Shown: positions 32,513 to 41,723, numbered from the stretch's first letter. The stretch is 64,000 nt of DNA from Pirellulaceae bacterium (GCA_023382975.1 JAHDXO010000050.1:20008-84007); one strand, 5' to 3'. The notes: generated by a model from the sequence alone, not told the origin. A program made the numbers and translations.

Positions 32513-33553
32513 ATGATGTCTTTCGTGAGTGCAAGCAGTAGTTGTCCGCTCGGCGTCTTCCTGCTGGCGACGGTCGCGGTGATCGCGGGTGCATCGCGGT
32601 CGGGATGCGCCGCGGATACGCCCGTCCCGGCGCCGGTGCCGGATACCCGAGTCCGTCCGGGAACCGTGCGGCCCGTTGGTTGCGGCTCCGAACCGAAACG
32701 CGTCCAGCGGCTGGTAATCGATCAGCCGGGAGTCTACGAGAACTATTTGGTGGATGGTCAATGGATCGGCAGCACGTTGGTGAAGATCAACGCCGACCAC
32801 GTCACGCTGCGAAATTGCGAGATCCGCAACGGGACTCACAACGCGGTCACCGTCTACGCAAAGAACGTCGTCATCGATTCCTGCAAGATCCACCACGTGC
32901 TTTCGGGAACGTTTGACCAGCAACAAGATGCGCACGGGATCACGGGCCGGCCGACGGGACTGATCGTTCGCAACTGTGACATCGGCTTGACCTCTGGCGA
33001 CTCGATCCAATTCGATCCAGGCCGCGGTGCCTGGGACGATGTGTTGATCGAACACTGCACTTTGTGGACCGGCCCACTGCCCGCCGATGCAGCGGGCTTC
33101 CGGCAGGGACAACGGCCCGGCGAGAATGCCGTCGATACGAAACAACAAACGGCCAATCCGCGCAGCCGGATGACGATCCGCGCCTGTCTGATGTTTGGCT
33201 GGAACCAACCAGGCCAGATCAGCAACATGGCCGCGCTGAACCTGAAGAACCACGTGCAAGTGACCGTCGAGGACTGTTTATTCCGCGACAACGAGATCGC
33301 TTTTCGCATTCGTGGCGGCACAAGCGAACTGGGCGGCGCACGGGTCAGCATCAATCGGTGCGCCGTCTACGATTCGCTGGTCGCCATCCGCGCCGAGGAC
33401 CGGCCGGAAGCGTTCACGGTGCGTCGTCTGGGCATCGGTCACGGCACGCGACAGATCCTGCGCGTCGCAGGCGGCGGATCGGCCGCGGACTACGGGCACC
33501 TGGACCACTACGTACCACCGCCCTACGAAAAACTGCTTCGCGGGGAAGAGTAG
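32513..33553 (+). CDS. Secreted right-handed beta-helix protein (polysaccharide-lyase-like)
   Basis: 346 residues from ATG 32513, supported by GGAGGA at 32500-32505. The longer frame from 32423 adds no signal. A signal peptide (GVFLLATVAVIAGASRSGCA) may be of the lipoprotein type because GC-A follows the hydrophobic core. The body is a single-domain parallel beta-helix: VTLRNCEIRNGTHNAVTVYA, VVIDSCKIHHVLSG, LIVRNCDIGLTSGDSIQFDP and VTVEDCLFRDNEIAFRIRGG. The SGDSIQFDP turn resembles the Asp-rich edge of pectate lyase-like proteins, but no full catalytic set is identifiable. It is preceded by a dispersed-repeat copy, with no operon partner. Confidence 0.75.
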   Translation: MMSFVSASSSCPLGVFLLATVAVIAGASRSGCAADTPVPAPVPDTRVRPGTVRPVGCGSEPKRVQRLVIDQPGVYENYLVDGQWIGSTLVKINADHVTLRNCEIRNGTHNAVTVYAKNVVIDSCKIHHVLSGTFDQQQDAHGITGRPTGLIVRNCDIGLTSGDSIQFDPGRGAWDDVLIEHCTLWTGPLPADAAGFRQGQRPGENAVDTKQQTANPRSRMTIRACLMFGWNQPGQISNMAALNLKNHVQVTVEDCLFRDNEIAFRIRGGTSELGGARVSINRCAVYDSLVAIRAEDRPEAFTVRRLGIGHGTRQILRVAGGGSAADYGHLDHYVPPPYEKLLRGEE

Positions 33554-33679
33554 GGAGTCCGCCGCATCGGGCACTGGGGTCGAGGCGTTCAGCGTCGGCA
33601 GCAGAATCGTGCGAACAGTCACGCTTCAGGCTTGTGGAAATGCCTGTCGAGATCGCTTCAAGGGACGCACTACGCCTCG

Positions 33680-34594
33680 TCAAAACAACGCGTCTTCGTC
33701 ACTGCGGGCGCAGCAACGCTTGTATTTTTTGCCGCTTCCACAGGGGCAGGGATCGTTGCGGCCGACCCGCTTCCGTGTTGGGTCCGTCGGGGCCGAATCG
33801 AGCCGCTGCTGTTGTCGCGGTTCGGCCGGGCGGTCGGGGGTATAGCCGACCATGCTGCGGCGGCCGATTTGCCGCATTTTCTCGTAGCGCCAGTTCTGCT
33901 TCTTCAACTCGACCTCGTCCGTATCCCGCTCCCAGTCGGCTAGGACTCGCCGGGCGGTCGCCACGTCGGCATTGACAAGTCGCTCCAAGTCGACACGCCC
34001 ATCCAACGACATCTTGGCGCGAAAAGCTACTTCTGCCACGTACGTGCCTGGAGCTTCCAGATCGTGGCGGATCGGGTGGAATGCCAGATGAAGCTGGTTG
34101 CACTCGCAGGCCGGATTGACGCAATAATGCTCCGTCACGAGGTACTTCACGTCGCCATCATCAAACCAGGTCTCACCAAGCGGGCAAACCCAAAATGGAT
34201 CGTCGGGTGGGGCCAGAATGTCGCGAAACGAGAACAACAAACCCTCGGCCACCTCGGCTGGATCCAAGCGGCATTCGTTCAGCCGCCTCATGGTATGATC
34301 TCGTTCCCGATACCAGTCTCGCAATCGGTTCCGCTCTGATTCCGGGTAGTCCCGCAGGAACTCCGCTACCAACTCCGCTTCTTCCGGCGATCGGGCGGGC
34401 GGGCTGTTCTCTTTCCAGGACGGTACATCGACGCGAATGACGATCTTGCTCGGCCTTTCCCCCTGTTTGCGTTTTCCGATCTCCCGCAACTTAAATGTGG
34501 TTTCGGTGCATGTGCAAGCGATATCGTTGCAGCGGAACGACAAGATCCGATACCGACCCGCACGCGAAGCGAAGGAAACGACTTCCGGAATCAT
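33680..34594 (-). CDS. SEC-C zinc-motif protein downstream of gyrB
   Basis: 304 residues. The C-terminus carries a classical SEC-C motif, VGRNDPCPCGSGKKYKRCC, which binds zinc and in SecA contacts SecB and ribosomes. The N-terminal ~230 residues contain further Cys-rich spots (CNDIACTCTETTF near residue 22, CVNPACECNQLHLAFHP near 155) and no known catalytic motif. GAGGT precedes the ATG at 34594. It lies only 15 bp downstream of gyrB on the same strand and is probably the last gene of the replication operon. The function is unknown. Confidence 0.7.
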   Translation of the reverse strand: MIPEVVSFASRAGRYRILSFRCNDIACTCTETTFKLREIGKRKQGERPSKIVIRVDVPSWKENSPPARSPEEAELVAEFLRDYPESERNRLRDWYRERDHTMRRLNECRLDPAEVAEGLLFSFRDILAPPDDPFWVCPLGETWFDDGDVKYLVTEHYCVNPACECNQLHLAFHPIRHDLEAPGTYVAEVAFRAKMSLDGRVDLERLVNADVATARRVLADWERDTDEVELKKQNWRYEKMRQIGRRSMVGYTPDRPAEPRQQQRLDSAPTDPTRKRVGRNDPCPCGSGKKYKRCCARSDEDALF

Positions 34595-34609
34595 GGGTGA
34601 CCTCGGTGC

Positions 34610-37126
34610 TCACACGTCCAGGTTGCGGACGTCGAGGGCGTGCTTTTCGATGAATTCGCGGCGGGGTTCGACTTTGTCGCCCATCAGGACGCGGAACATG
34701 TCGTCGGCGGCACCGGCGTCGCGCATACTGACTTGGATCAGCGTGCGGTTGGCCGGGTCGAGCGTCGTTTCGCGCAACTCTTCGGCGTTCATTTCACCGA
34801 GTCCCTTGAACCGGGTGACCTGCAGGCCTTTTTCGCCGGCCGAACGCAGCGCGGGCAACAGGCCGCGAAGATCGTCCAGCGGCTGTTCGTTCTCGCCGCG
34901 CCGCAGGATGTAACGAGGCTCCTCGACTCCCGTGCGTTCCTGGGGAATCAGGGCCTGGATGTCGAACCCCAAATCGGCTAGGTCCTTCAAGGCGCCGTTG
35001 ATGGTCCTCACCTCGTGCAACTCGATGATGTGCAACAACGGCGCCGGTTGTCCGTTGCCGTTGGTCGGCGCATCGCCGACGGCCGCTTCGCGACCGGTGA
35101 CTTCTTCCTGGGCCTTCAGGAATTCGTCCAGTTTCTCGCGCGTGGTGAACCAGTATTCGTGGATGCCGTAGAACACGTGGTACACGGGCAACCGCCCGGT
35201 CTCGGGTTCCAGCCGGTTGGCATGCGTTTTCAGATTGATGCCTCGCCGTTCCAGCGCCGTGACTGCCTCTTCCATCGATGCCAGCGTGTAGGACAACCGC
35301 TGCATGTCGGTGCCGTCGATCAACCGGCCATCGCCCGTGTCCAGGCAGGCATCGGTCAATCCCTTTTCGAGCAGTTGCGTCTTCATCTCCTCTTCGCTCT
35401 GGACGTAATAGGTCTCCTTTTTGCCGCGGACGCGGAACAGCGGCGGCTGAGCGACGAAGACGTGGCCCTGCGAGACCAATTGGTACATCTGCCGGTAGAA
35501 GAAGCACAGTAGCAGCGTGCGGATGTGCGAGCCGTCCACGTCGGCGTCGGTCATGATGATGATCTTGTTGTAGCGTCGCCGCGCGACGTCCTGGTCCTCG
35601 CCGATGCCGATGCCGATCGCCTGGATCATGCTCTGCACCTCTTCGTTGGCCAGCACCTTGTCCTCGCGCGACTTGTAGGCGTTGATGATCTTGCCGCGCA
35701 ACGGCAGAATCGCCTGGTAGTCCCGCAAGCGTCCGCCCTCGGCGCTGCCGCCAGCCGAATCGCCTTCGACCAGATACAGTTCGCACTTTTCCATGTCCTT
35801 GCTGATGCAATCCCGCAGCTTGCCCGGCAACCCGCCGCCCCCCAGCACGTTCTTGCGTTTGCGCAACACATCTTTTGCCTTGCGCGCGGCCTCGCGAGCC
35901 TCGGCCGCCAGGACGCCTTTGCGGAGGATCGTCTTGGCCTGACGCGGGTTTTCTTCCAGGTACTTCGACAAGCTGTCGCCCACGGCGGACGTGACGACGC
36001 TCTCGACGTCGCTGTTGCCCAGCTTGGTTTTCGTTTGGCCTTCGAACTGCGGGTGGGGAACCCGAACGGAAATCACGGCCGTCAAGCCTTCGCGGAAATC
36101 GTCTCCGGTCGGCGTCAGGTCCTTGAAGATGTTTTCCTTCTTGCCGTAGTAGTTCAACGTCCGCGTCAGGGCGGACCGGAACCCGGACACGTGCGTGCCG
36201 CCTTCGATGGTGTTGATGTTGTTCACGTACGAGTGGACGTTCTCGGTGTACTCGCCCGTGTACTGCATGGCGATTTCGTAGCCGATGCCTTCCTCTTCGC
36301 CTGCGAAATAGATCACGTCGTTGTGCAGCACGTCGCTGGCCCGGTTCAGGTGCTCGACGAATTCGATGATCCCTCGCTTGTAGAAGAACTCGTCGCCCTC
36401 GTCCACTCGCGTGTCGCGGAAGCGGATGCGCACTCCGCGGTTCAGGAAGGCCAGTTCCTGCAGGCGTTTGTAGAGCGTGTCAAAGTTGTACTTGGTCGTC
36501 TGGAAGATCGTCGCGTCGGGCTTGAACGTCGTCTTCGTCCCTCGTTTATTGATGGCTCCGATCCGCTTGACCGGCCCGGTGGGAATGCCCCGTTCGTATT
36601 CCTGCTGGTAGATGTGCCCGTCCCGGCAGACCTCGACCTCGCACCACTGCGACAGGAAATTGACCACGGTCACGCCGACGCCATGCAAGCCGCCCGAGGT
36701 TTGGTAGGCACCTTTCTGGAACTTGCCGCCGAACTTCAGCACGGTCATCACGCCTTCGAGCGTTGATACCTCGCGTCCCATCTCTTCGGACAATTGCTGA
36801 TGGGTCTCGACCGGGATGCCGCGGCCATCGTCCTCGACCGTGACCGACCCGTCGCTGTTGACGATCACGTCGATGTTCTTGGCATAGCCGGCCATCGCCT
36901 CGTCGATCGAGTTGTCGACGACTTCGTACACCAGGTGGTGCAGACCGCGGGCCGTGATATCGCCAATGTACATCGCCGGCCGCTCGCGCACGTGCTCGAT
37001 GTCGGACAAGTGCTGGAGGTCTTCCGAGCTGTAATCCTCATCGCCCCGCTGCAAAGCGAACTCGTAGGTTTCCTCGCCGGTTTCCGGGACTTGATCGTCA
37101 GGCTGCTGTGGCTTGTTGTCTGTCAT
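34610..37126 (-). CDS. gyrB: DNA gyrase subunit B
   Basis: 838 residues. The GHKL ATPase domain shows YVVDNSIDEAMAGY-type Asn motif (EVVDNSIDEAMAGYAKNI), VEDDGRGIPVETH, GKFQKGAYQTSGGLHGVGVT and the ATP-lid. The transducer includes the QTKTKLGNSD segment. The Toprim domain has YLVEGDSAGGSAEGGR with the catalytic glutamate, PLRGKIINAYKS and MTDADVDGSHIRTLLL with the DxDxD metal site. The C-terminus ends in QVTRFKGLGEMNAEELRETT and the usual FIEKHALDVRNLDV. There is an insertion of ~50 residues before the final domain (VTGREAAVGDAPTNGNGQPA), common in planctomycetes. It forms a tight minus-strand series with dnaA, dnaN and the DUF721 gene. RecF, normally between dnaN and gyrB, is absent. Confidence 0.97.
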   Translation of the reverse strand: MTDNKPQQPDDQVPETGEETYEFALQRGDEDYSSEDLQHLSDIEHVRERPAMYIGDITARGLHHLVYEVVDNSIDEAMAGYAKNIDVIVNSDGSVTVEDDGRGIPVETHQQLSEEMGREVSTLEGVMTVLKFGGKFQKGAYQTSGGLHGVGVTVVNFLSQWCEVEVCRDGHIYQQEYERGIPTGPVKRIGAINKRGTKTTFKPDATIFQTTKYNFDTLYKRLQELAFLNRGVRIRFRDTRVDEGDEFFYKRGIIEFVEHLNRASDVLHNDVIYFAGEEEGIGYEIAMQYTGEYTENVHSYVNNINTIEGGTHVSGFRSALTRTLNYYGKKENIFKDLTPTGDDFREGLTAVISVRVPHPQFEGQTKTKLGNSDVESVVTSAVGDSLSKYLEENPRQAKTILRKGVLAAEAREAARKAKDVLRKRKNVLGGGGLPGKLRDCISKDMEKCELYLVEGDSAGGSAEGGRLRDYQAILPLRGKIINAYKSREDKVLANEEVQSMIQAIGIGIGEDQDVARRRYNKIIIMTDADVDGSHIRTLLLCFFYRQMYQLVSQGHVFVAQPPLFRVRGKKETYYVQSEEEMKTQLLEKGLTDACLDTGDGRLIDGTDMQRLSYTLASMEEAVTALERRGINLKTHANRLEPETGRLPVYHVFYGIHEYWFTTREKLDEFLKAQEEVTGREAAVGDAPTNGNGQPAPLLHIIELHEVRTINGALKDLADLGFDIQALIPQERTGVEEPRYILRRGENEQPLDDLRGLLPALRSAGEKGLQVTRFKGLGEMNAEELRETTLDPANRTLIQVSMRDAGAADDMFRVLMGDKVEPRREFIEKHALDVRNLDV

Positions 37127-37144
37127 CGGTTCGTTTCACTCCGT

Positions 37145-37507
37145 TCAGTCGACCGGCCCGATGCGGAACCGCAGATTGCGGATCTTCTGGCCCGGCACCA
37201 ACTGGTTCAACTCCTTCAAGATCTTCCGTTTCATGAACTCCAATTCCTGCATTACAGCGGAATTGGCGACGGTCACTTCCAGCACGCCTCGGCGAAGATT
37301 GCCGGGTCGGCTGCCGACCGCCAACATCTTGCCGGCGGCGCTGGCCCAAGCATCGTCCAATTCGGCCGTCGCCTGGACTCGCGCGTATCCCCGGCGGGCC
37401 ATCAACTGGGCCACCGCGTCGGCCAATCGCTGCGGTCCGCCCAAATATCGCTGCCGCCCTGCGATGTCGCGGCAAACCGCCTCGGTCAGTTTCCGGTCTT
37501 CGTCCAT
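37145..37507 (-). CDS. DUF721 (DciA-like) protein
   Basis: 120 residues. The core LADAVAQLMARRGYARVQA, WASAAGKMLAVGSRPGNLRR, GVLEVTVANSAVMQELEFMK and KRKILKELNQLVPGQKIRNL, ending LRFRIGPVD, is the DUF721 fold. This domain defines DciA, which helps load or operate the replicative helicase DnaB in bacteria lacking DnaC/DnaI. The ATG at 37507 lies two bases after the dnaN stop codon, so translation is coupled. The position between dnaN and gyrB, where recF is found in many genomes, fits a replication role. Confidence 0.82.
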   Translation of the reverse strand: MDEDRKLTEAVCRDIAGRQRYLGGPQRLADAVAQLMARRGYARVQATAELDDAWASAAGKMLAVGSRPGNLRRGVLEVTVANSAVMQELEFMKRKILKELNQLVPGQKIRNLRFRIGPVD

Positions 37508-37509
37508 AA

Positions 37510-38631
37510 CTACCGATCGCGAGACAAGGGCATCACCACGTACCCGTACCCGTCGTCCGTGGTGAACAAGGCCGCCGCCTCTTCGTTTTCGATCTCCAGC
37601 GTGAACGTCCGTTCGGGATCCAAGACCTTCAGGAAATCGGCGACGAAACGGTTGTCCAGCGTCACGACGACCGGCCGGTCCGTATAGGGAATCGGCAATT
37701 CGACACGCGCCGCGCCGATGTCGGCCGTCGCCACGGTCATCACCAATTTGCCGTCGGCAAAGGTGAAGTCCAAGCCGCGAGTTTCTTCGTCCGCCACGAT
37801 GGCCGCTTGGCGAACGGCCGAATACAGCGGCCCGACGTTCATCTCGACTTGAATCGCCTGGTGACGGACCGGGAACACGTCCCGCCACTTGGGAAACCGG
37901 CCTTCGACCAACCGCGTGTAGATCGTGGCTTGTGGCGTTTTGACCAGGACGTCGTTCTGGCGGACGGCGATCCACACTTCGGCGTCCAGATCCGACAAGG
38001 CCCGATCGATCACATGCATCGAGCGCGTCGGCACGATCGTGGTCGTCTCGCCCGTTTCGTGCCCGTTGATCGATTCGGCAGGCCCTTCCATGCGGGCCAG
38101 TCGCCGTCCGTCGGTGCCCACGGCGATGATCTTGTCCGCATGCATCTCCAACAGGACGCCGCCCAGTGCGTAGCGACTGCTCTCGGTATCCGTGGCGAAG
38201 ACCGTGCGGCGGATCAGTTCCCGCAACAACCGCTCAGTCAGCTTGTGGTACTTCTCCTCCTCGAACGTGATGATCGACTGCGAAGGAAATTCGTCCGGAT
38301 TCTGGCTCGGCAGCTTGAATTCGCTGCTCAGCCCATGCACGCGGATGCCCTGCGCGTCGGCCTCGATGTGCAACTGATCGTCGCTGCTCTCCCGCAGGAT
38401 CGAACCGAAGCGGCCGACCGGCAAGACGGCGGATCCCGGCGTGCTGACTTCAACGCCCTCGATGGTCAACCGGATCCCCACCTCCATGTCCGTCGCCATC
38501 AACGTGACACGGTCTTCGTGCGCATCGATCTTGACGTTCTGAAGGATCGTCTTCGGACTTTTCGCAGGCGCCACCATCGCTGCGGTGTGAAAGGCGGCGG
38601 ATAACAGTTCGCGGTCGCAGGTGATTTTCAT
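37510..38631 (-). CDS. dnaN: DNA polymerase III beta subunit (sliding clamp)
   Basis: 373 residues, the normal length. MKITCDRELLSAAFHTAAMV starts the first of three clamp domains. Characteristic segments are FGSILRESSDDQLHIEADAQ, RYALGGVLLEM, VGTDGRRLARMEG (the highly conserved TDGRRLA motif) and the C-terminal end GYGYVVMPLSRDR, with the usual VMP-[LM] peptide pocket. GAGG lies about 10 bases before the ATG. It is the second gene of the dnaA-dnaN-DUF721-gyrB series and is separated from dnaA by the candidate replication origin. Confidence 0.96.
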   Translation of the reverse strand: MKITCDRELLSAAFHTAAMVAPAKSPKTILQNVKIDAHEDRVTLMATDMEVGIRLTIEGVEVSTPGSAVLPVGRFGSILRESSDDQLHIEADAQGIRVHGLSSEFKLPSQNPDEFPSQSIITFEEEKYHKLTERLLRELIRRTVFATDTESSRYALGGVLLEMHADKIIAVGTDGRRLARMEGPAESINGHETGETTTIVPTRSMHVIDRALSDLDAEVWIAVRQNDVLVKTPQATIYTRLVEGRFPKWRDVFPVRHQAIQVEMNVGPLYSAVRQAAIVADEETRGLDFTFADGKLVMTVATADIGAARVELPIPYTDRPVVVTLDNRFVADFLKVLDPERTFTLEIENEEAAALFTTDDGYGYVVMPLSRDR

Positions 38632-38982
38632 CGTTCCATGTCCTCGTGGGTTCTCGCCAATACGCTTCTATAGTTTTTATCTCTTAGCAGTAGTAGGAAT
38701 GCATCGCCGCCGATTGTCGATTGCGCCGCGCGCTGGTGCCGCAAGTTCAAACGCTGCGGGCGTTTGAGAGAGTTCGGCCAAACCGGAAAACCGGTGGAAA
38801 ACCTGTTGGTTTCGTGTCGATTCGCGGTCGATTCCCTGTCGATGTTGGTCGATCGATTTGGCTGGCTGATCCGGCCTTGTTGGGAACTGGCCGTAATCCG
38901 ACATGCATCGACAGCCAAGTGACATTTTTTCCACAGGTTGGGTTCCTTCCCGATGGTGCTTTCCACGTTTCAATATCGATGT
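38632..38982. other. Candidate chromosomal replication origin (oriC) between dnaA and dnaN
   Basis: No gene is present in these 350 bp. They hold three DnaA-box-like sites around a TTTCCAC core: GGTGGAAAA at 38793-38801, TTTTCCACA at 38927-38935 and CTTTCCACG near 38960. There are also six copies of the hexamer GTCGAT (38716, 38816, 38827, 38838, 38848, and reversed at 38908) and an AT-rich patch at ~38665-38690 (CTATAGTTTTTATCTCTTAG) that could be the unwinding element. The dnaA-dnaN gap is the commonest oriC location in bacteria. No coordinate-wide GC-skew test was possible. Confidence 0.6.
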
Positions 38983-40149
38983 TCATCCGGCCGTCAGTTG
39001 CTTGTTTAAATCATCGACCGCTTGCCGGATTTCCGGATCGGACGACATGAGTTCTTCCGTCTTGCGGCACGCATGCAAAACGGTCGTATGGTCCCGGTTG
39101 CCGAAATGTCGGCCCACCTGTTCCAAGCTCTTGCCGGTCAGTTGACGGGCCAACAGCATCGCCACGCCGCGGGCTCGGACCACGCGCTGCTGGCGGGTCG
39201 GGCCTTTCAAATCGCCGACATGCAACTGGAAGTATTTCGACACCTGCCGGGTAATCGAGTTCAACGGAACGGCGCGAGCCGCCTGCTGCTCGGCCAACCA
39301 CTGCTGGAGGTCATCGACGCCAAATTCGCCTCGGTGTTCGTGAGCCAAGGCCAACAAACTGACCACCAACTGATTCAGATCCGCGAAAGCCGGTGCCGCT
39401 CCCGCCGGTGCCAGCGGCGAAGACCGAACCAACAGATCGATCGCCTCGGTCGTCAACTTGACGCCGCGGAGTCTCAAGAGTTGAGCCAAAATCGCCCGGC
39501 GTCCCGCTTGCCCCGGAGTGGTCATGGGCACGGAAAGGCCGCCCGAGAGGCGACTGGCCAACCCCGGCGACAAGCCAGCCGTTTCCAAAGGCGCTTGTTT
39601 CATCGTCACCAGCACCTGACAAACGCCACGTTCCAGTTCGTCCAGCGTCCTGACCAGTTCGTTCTGCGCGGGGATCTTTTCCTGGAGGCGATCCAAGTCG
39701 TCGATCAGCAACATCCCCACCGACCGAAACCGTTGTCGGAAATCGGGCAGACTGTCCGTCACGACGGCATCGGCGTAATCGCGGGCGAAATCCGCACCGC
39801 TGGTGATGATCGCCGCAAGCTCCGGATTTCGCGACTTCCAAAGATGCACCAGTCCGCGGGCCAGGAACGTTTTGCCCGTCCCACTGGCGCCGTGGAAAAG
39901 GATTGGGTTGAACCGCGGCATTGGCAACAACGCCGCCTCGGTCGCCGACGGCACCAAATAGTTCTGATCGTCGCCGATGAATTCACGCAGGGACGGTGCG
40001 CTGGTTCGGTCCGAAATTCGTTGCGCACGGATACCGGCTGCAGTCACATGCAGAGGAATCGAAAACAGCCCGCTGTCTGCGCAAAAATTGCCCGTGCTGG
40101 CCACGAAAGGTCGATCTCCAGTTCGCCCCCGCCGACAAAACCACTGCAC
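38983..40149 (-). CDS. dnaA: Chromosomal replication initiator DnaA (short form without a recognisable domain I)
   Basis: 388 residues from the first ATG. AAA+ domain: Walker A LFHGASGTGKTFLARGLV, Walker B GMLLIDDLDRLQEK and sensor region VLVTMKQAPLETAGLSPGLA with SRLSGGLSVPMTTPG (box VII arginine). DNA-binding domain IV: QQRVVRARGVAMLLARQLTG, KSLEQVGRHFGNRDHTTVLH. The N-terminal ~65 residues before FIGDDQNYLVPSATEAAL show no domain I or II pattern. The usual GPSN(R/Q)FAHAA start of domain III is strongly altered. Normal DnaA is ~440-470 residues; this one is shorter. The first start is uncertain; internal starts near residue 30 are possible. Confidence 0.9.
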   Translation of the reverse strand: MQWFCRRGRTGDRPFVASTGNFCADSGLFSIPLHVTAAGIRAQRISDRTSAPSLREFIGDDQNYLVPSATEAALLPMPRFNPILFHGASGTGKTFLARGLVHLWKSRNPELAAIITSGADFARDYADAVVTDSLPDFRQRFRSVGMLLIDDLDRLQEKIPAQNELVRTLDELERGVCQVLVTMKQAPLETAGLSPGLASRLSGGLSVPMTTPGQAGRRAILAQLLRLRGVKLTTEAIDLLVRSSPLAPAGAAPAFADLNQLVVSLLALAHEHRGEFGVDDLQQWLAEQQAARAVPLNSITRQVSKYFQLHVGDLKGPTRQQRVVRARGVAMLLARQLTGKSLEQVGRHFGNRDHTTVLHACRKTEELMSSDPEIRQAVDDLNKQLTAG

Positions 40150-40252
40150 ACAGGTCAGCCTCTGCGAGACCGATGCCGTTTTGTCTAAGGGACTTAGAAC
40201 CGGAAAGTATACTCGATTCGAGGCTGCAAAAAAATGGGACTGGCTGCCGGAA

Positions 40253-40325
40253 GGGGTCGCGAGTCGTTTTCAGAAAAGGCGTCTTTCATGTGGCTCGTTG
40301 TTGCCCGAAAACGACTCCCGACCCC
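40253..40325. repeat. Inverted repeat upstream of dnaA
   Basis: GGGGTCGCGAGTCGTTTTC (40253-40271) pairs with GAAAACGACTCCCGACCCC (40307-40325) in 18 of 19 positions around a 35-nt loop. It lies in the 194-bp gap between dnaA and the cysteine desulfurase gene, 18 bp from the latter's stop codon. The right arm with three more bases (GCCCGAAAACGACTCCCGAC) recurs with one change at 56797-56816. It could act as a terminator for the desulfurase gene or be a dispersed REP-like unit. Confidence 0.65.
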
Positions 40326-40343
40326 GATGGTTCCGACCGACCC

Positions 40344-41489
40344 CTAGCGAACCAAGTTCTTGATCACCTTACGGATCCGGCGCGCCGCCTCGTCAACTTC
40401 CGCGTCGGTCGTGTCCGCGCCCAGACTCAGCCGGATCGACCCCTCGACCAACTGAGGAGATAGTCCCATTGCGAGTAGCACTGCCGAGGGTTCGGCAGAA
40501 CCGCTGGCACACGCGGATCCGGTCGAGCAGGCCACGTCTTCCAGATCCAAAGCCATCGCCACGGCCTGACGGTCCAAACCGGGGAATGACACGTTGATCG
40601 TGTGCGGCAAGCGAGGTGCCGAGGCACCGATCACTACCGCGGTGGGGACATCGCGTCGGATCAGGATTTCCAGACGGTCGCGCAGCGCCGCGATGCGCGC
40701 AACACGTTGCCGCGATTCGGTTTGCCACAACTCCAATGCTCGTTGCATCCCCGCCGCCAGGACAACCGCCTCGGTCCCGGGCCGCTCGCCAAGTTGTTGA
40801 AAACCCCCAAATAGAATCGGTTTCAGAGGTACACCGGCACGGACCAGCAGAGCGCCAATACCGGTTGGGCCGTGAAACTTGTGAGCCGTCAACGATAGCG
40901 CATCAACGCCCAGATCCGCGAAATCAACCGGGATCTTGCCGACGGCTTGAACCGCATCCGAGTGGACCAGCACACCACGCGAACGGCAGATCGCAGCGAT
41001 CTCGCGGATTGGCTGCAGCGCGCCGGTCTCGTTGTTCCCCAGCATCACGCTGACCAAACGGGTGCGATCGCTGAGTATCTGCTGGAACATGTCCATCCGA
41101 ACCACACCATCGGGGGTGACCGGAATCAACTGAACCGTGAACCCGCGGTCCATCAGGTGCCGGGCGGCCATCGCCACGCTGGGATGTTCGATGGCCGAGA
41201 TCAGCACCTCGCCGGGCGGGTTGCCGGCCAAGCCGAGCAGCGCCAGGTTGTTTGCCTCTGTCCCGCCGCTGGTGAAGATCACCCGATCGGCGCGTGCGTC
41301 ACCAATGCGGCAGCCGAGCGTCTGAGCGACCAGTTCCCGAGCATTCTCGACTACCCGCCGCGCCCGGCGCCCGACCGCGTGTTGGCTGGCCGGATTGCCG
41401 TGGCGAGCCTGGCAGCACCGCAGCATCGCCTCGGCCACGCGAGGATCGATGCGCGTCGTTGCGTTATTGTCCAAGTAGATCGCCGTCAT
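40344..41489 (-). CDS. Cysteine desulfurase (IscS/NifS family)
   Basis: 381 residues from ATG 41489, where family homology begins (MTAIYLDNNATTRIDPRVAE). This PLP enzyme supplies sulfur from cysteine for Fe-S clusters and other cofactors. Motifs: VIFTSGGTEANNLALLG, HPSVAMAARHLMDRG, VSVMLGNNETGALQPIREI, VHSDAVQAVGKIPVDF, the PLP lysine in LSLTAHKFHGPTGIGALLV and the catalytic-cysteine loop ACSTGSACASGSAEPS. The active-site loop is of the long, class I type, as in IscS/NifS. No iscU gene is adjacent. The ribosome-binding site is weak. It faces the decayed SUMF1 gene divergently and is followed by the dnaA upstream region. Confidence 0.93.
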   Translation of the reverse strand: MTAIYLDNNATTRIDPRVAEAMLRCCQARHGNPASQHAVGRRARRVVENARELVAQTLGCRIGDARADRVIFTSGGTEANNLALLGLAGNPPGEVLISAIEHPSVAMAARHLMDRGFTVQLIPVTPDGVVRMDMFQQILSDRTRLVSVMLGNNETGALQPIREIAAICRSRGVLVHSDAVQAVGKIPVDFADLGVDALSLTAHKFHGPTGIGALLVRAGVPLKPILFGGFQQLGERPGTEAVVLAAGMQRALELWQTESRQRVARIAALRDRLEILIRRDVPTAVVIGASAPRLPHTINVSFPGLDRQAVAMALDLEDVACSTGSACASGSAEPSAVLLAMGLSPQLVEGSIRLSLGADTTDAEVDEAARRIRKVIKNLVR

Positions 41490-41723
41490 CTCGAGCCACC
41501 CCCGTTGAAGTGTACGCTTCAGCGTGCTCTTCCTTTGATTCTCACGAATTCGAATTCCACTCCCTGGCACCGCGACGAGATGCCGATCCACGTCTCGGCG
41601 ATCCCCCGCCACGTGGTATCATACGTCAGGCTTGGCTCGGTGTTCAGGGGTTTGTCGACCGCTCCGTCGTGCGAATTCCCTTCTCCGTGGCGGTCCTTTC
41701 GGTTCTTCTTCGGATTCGTGGCC

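Noticed and set aside
35525..36766. 413-codon open frame on the plus strand
   Set aside because: Antisense to gyrB.
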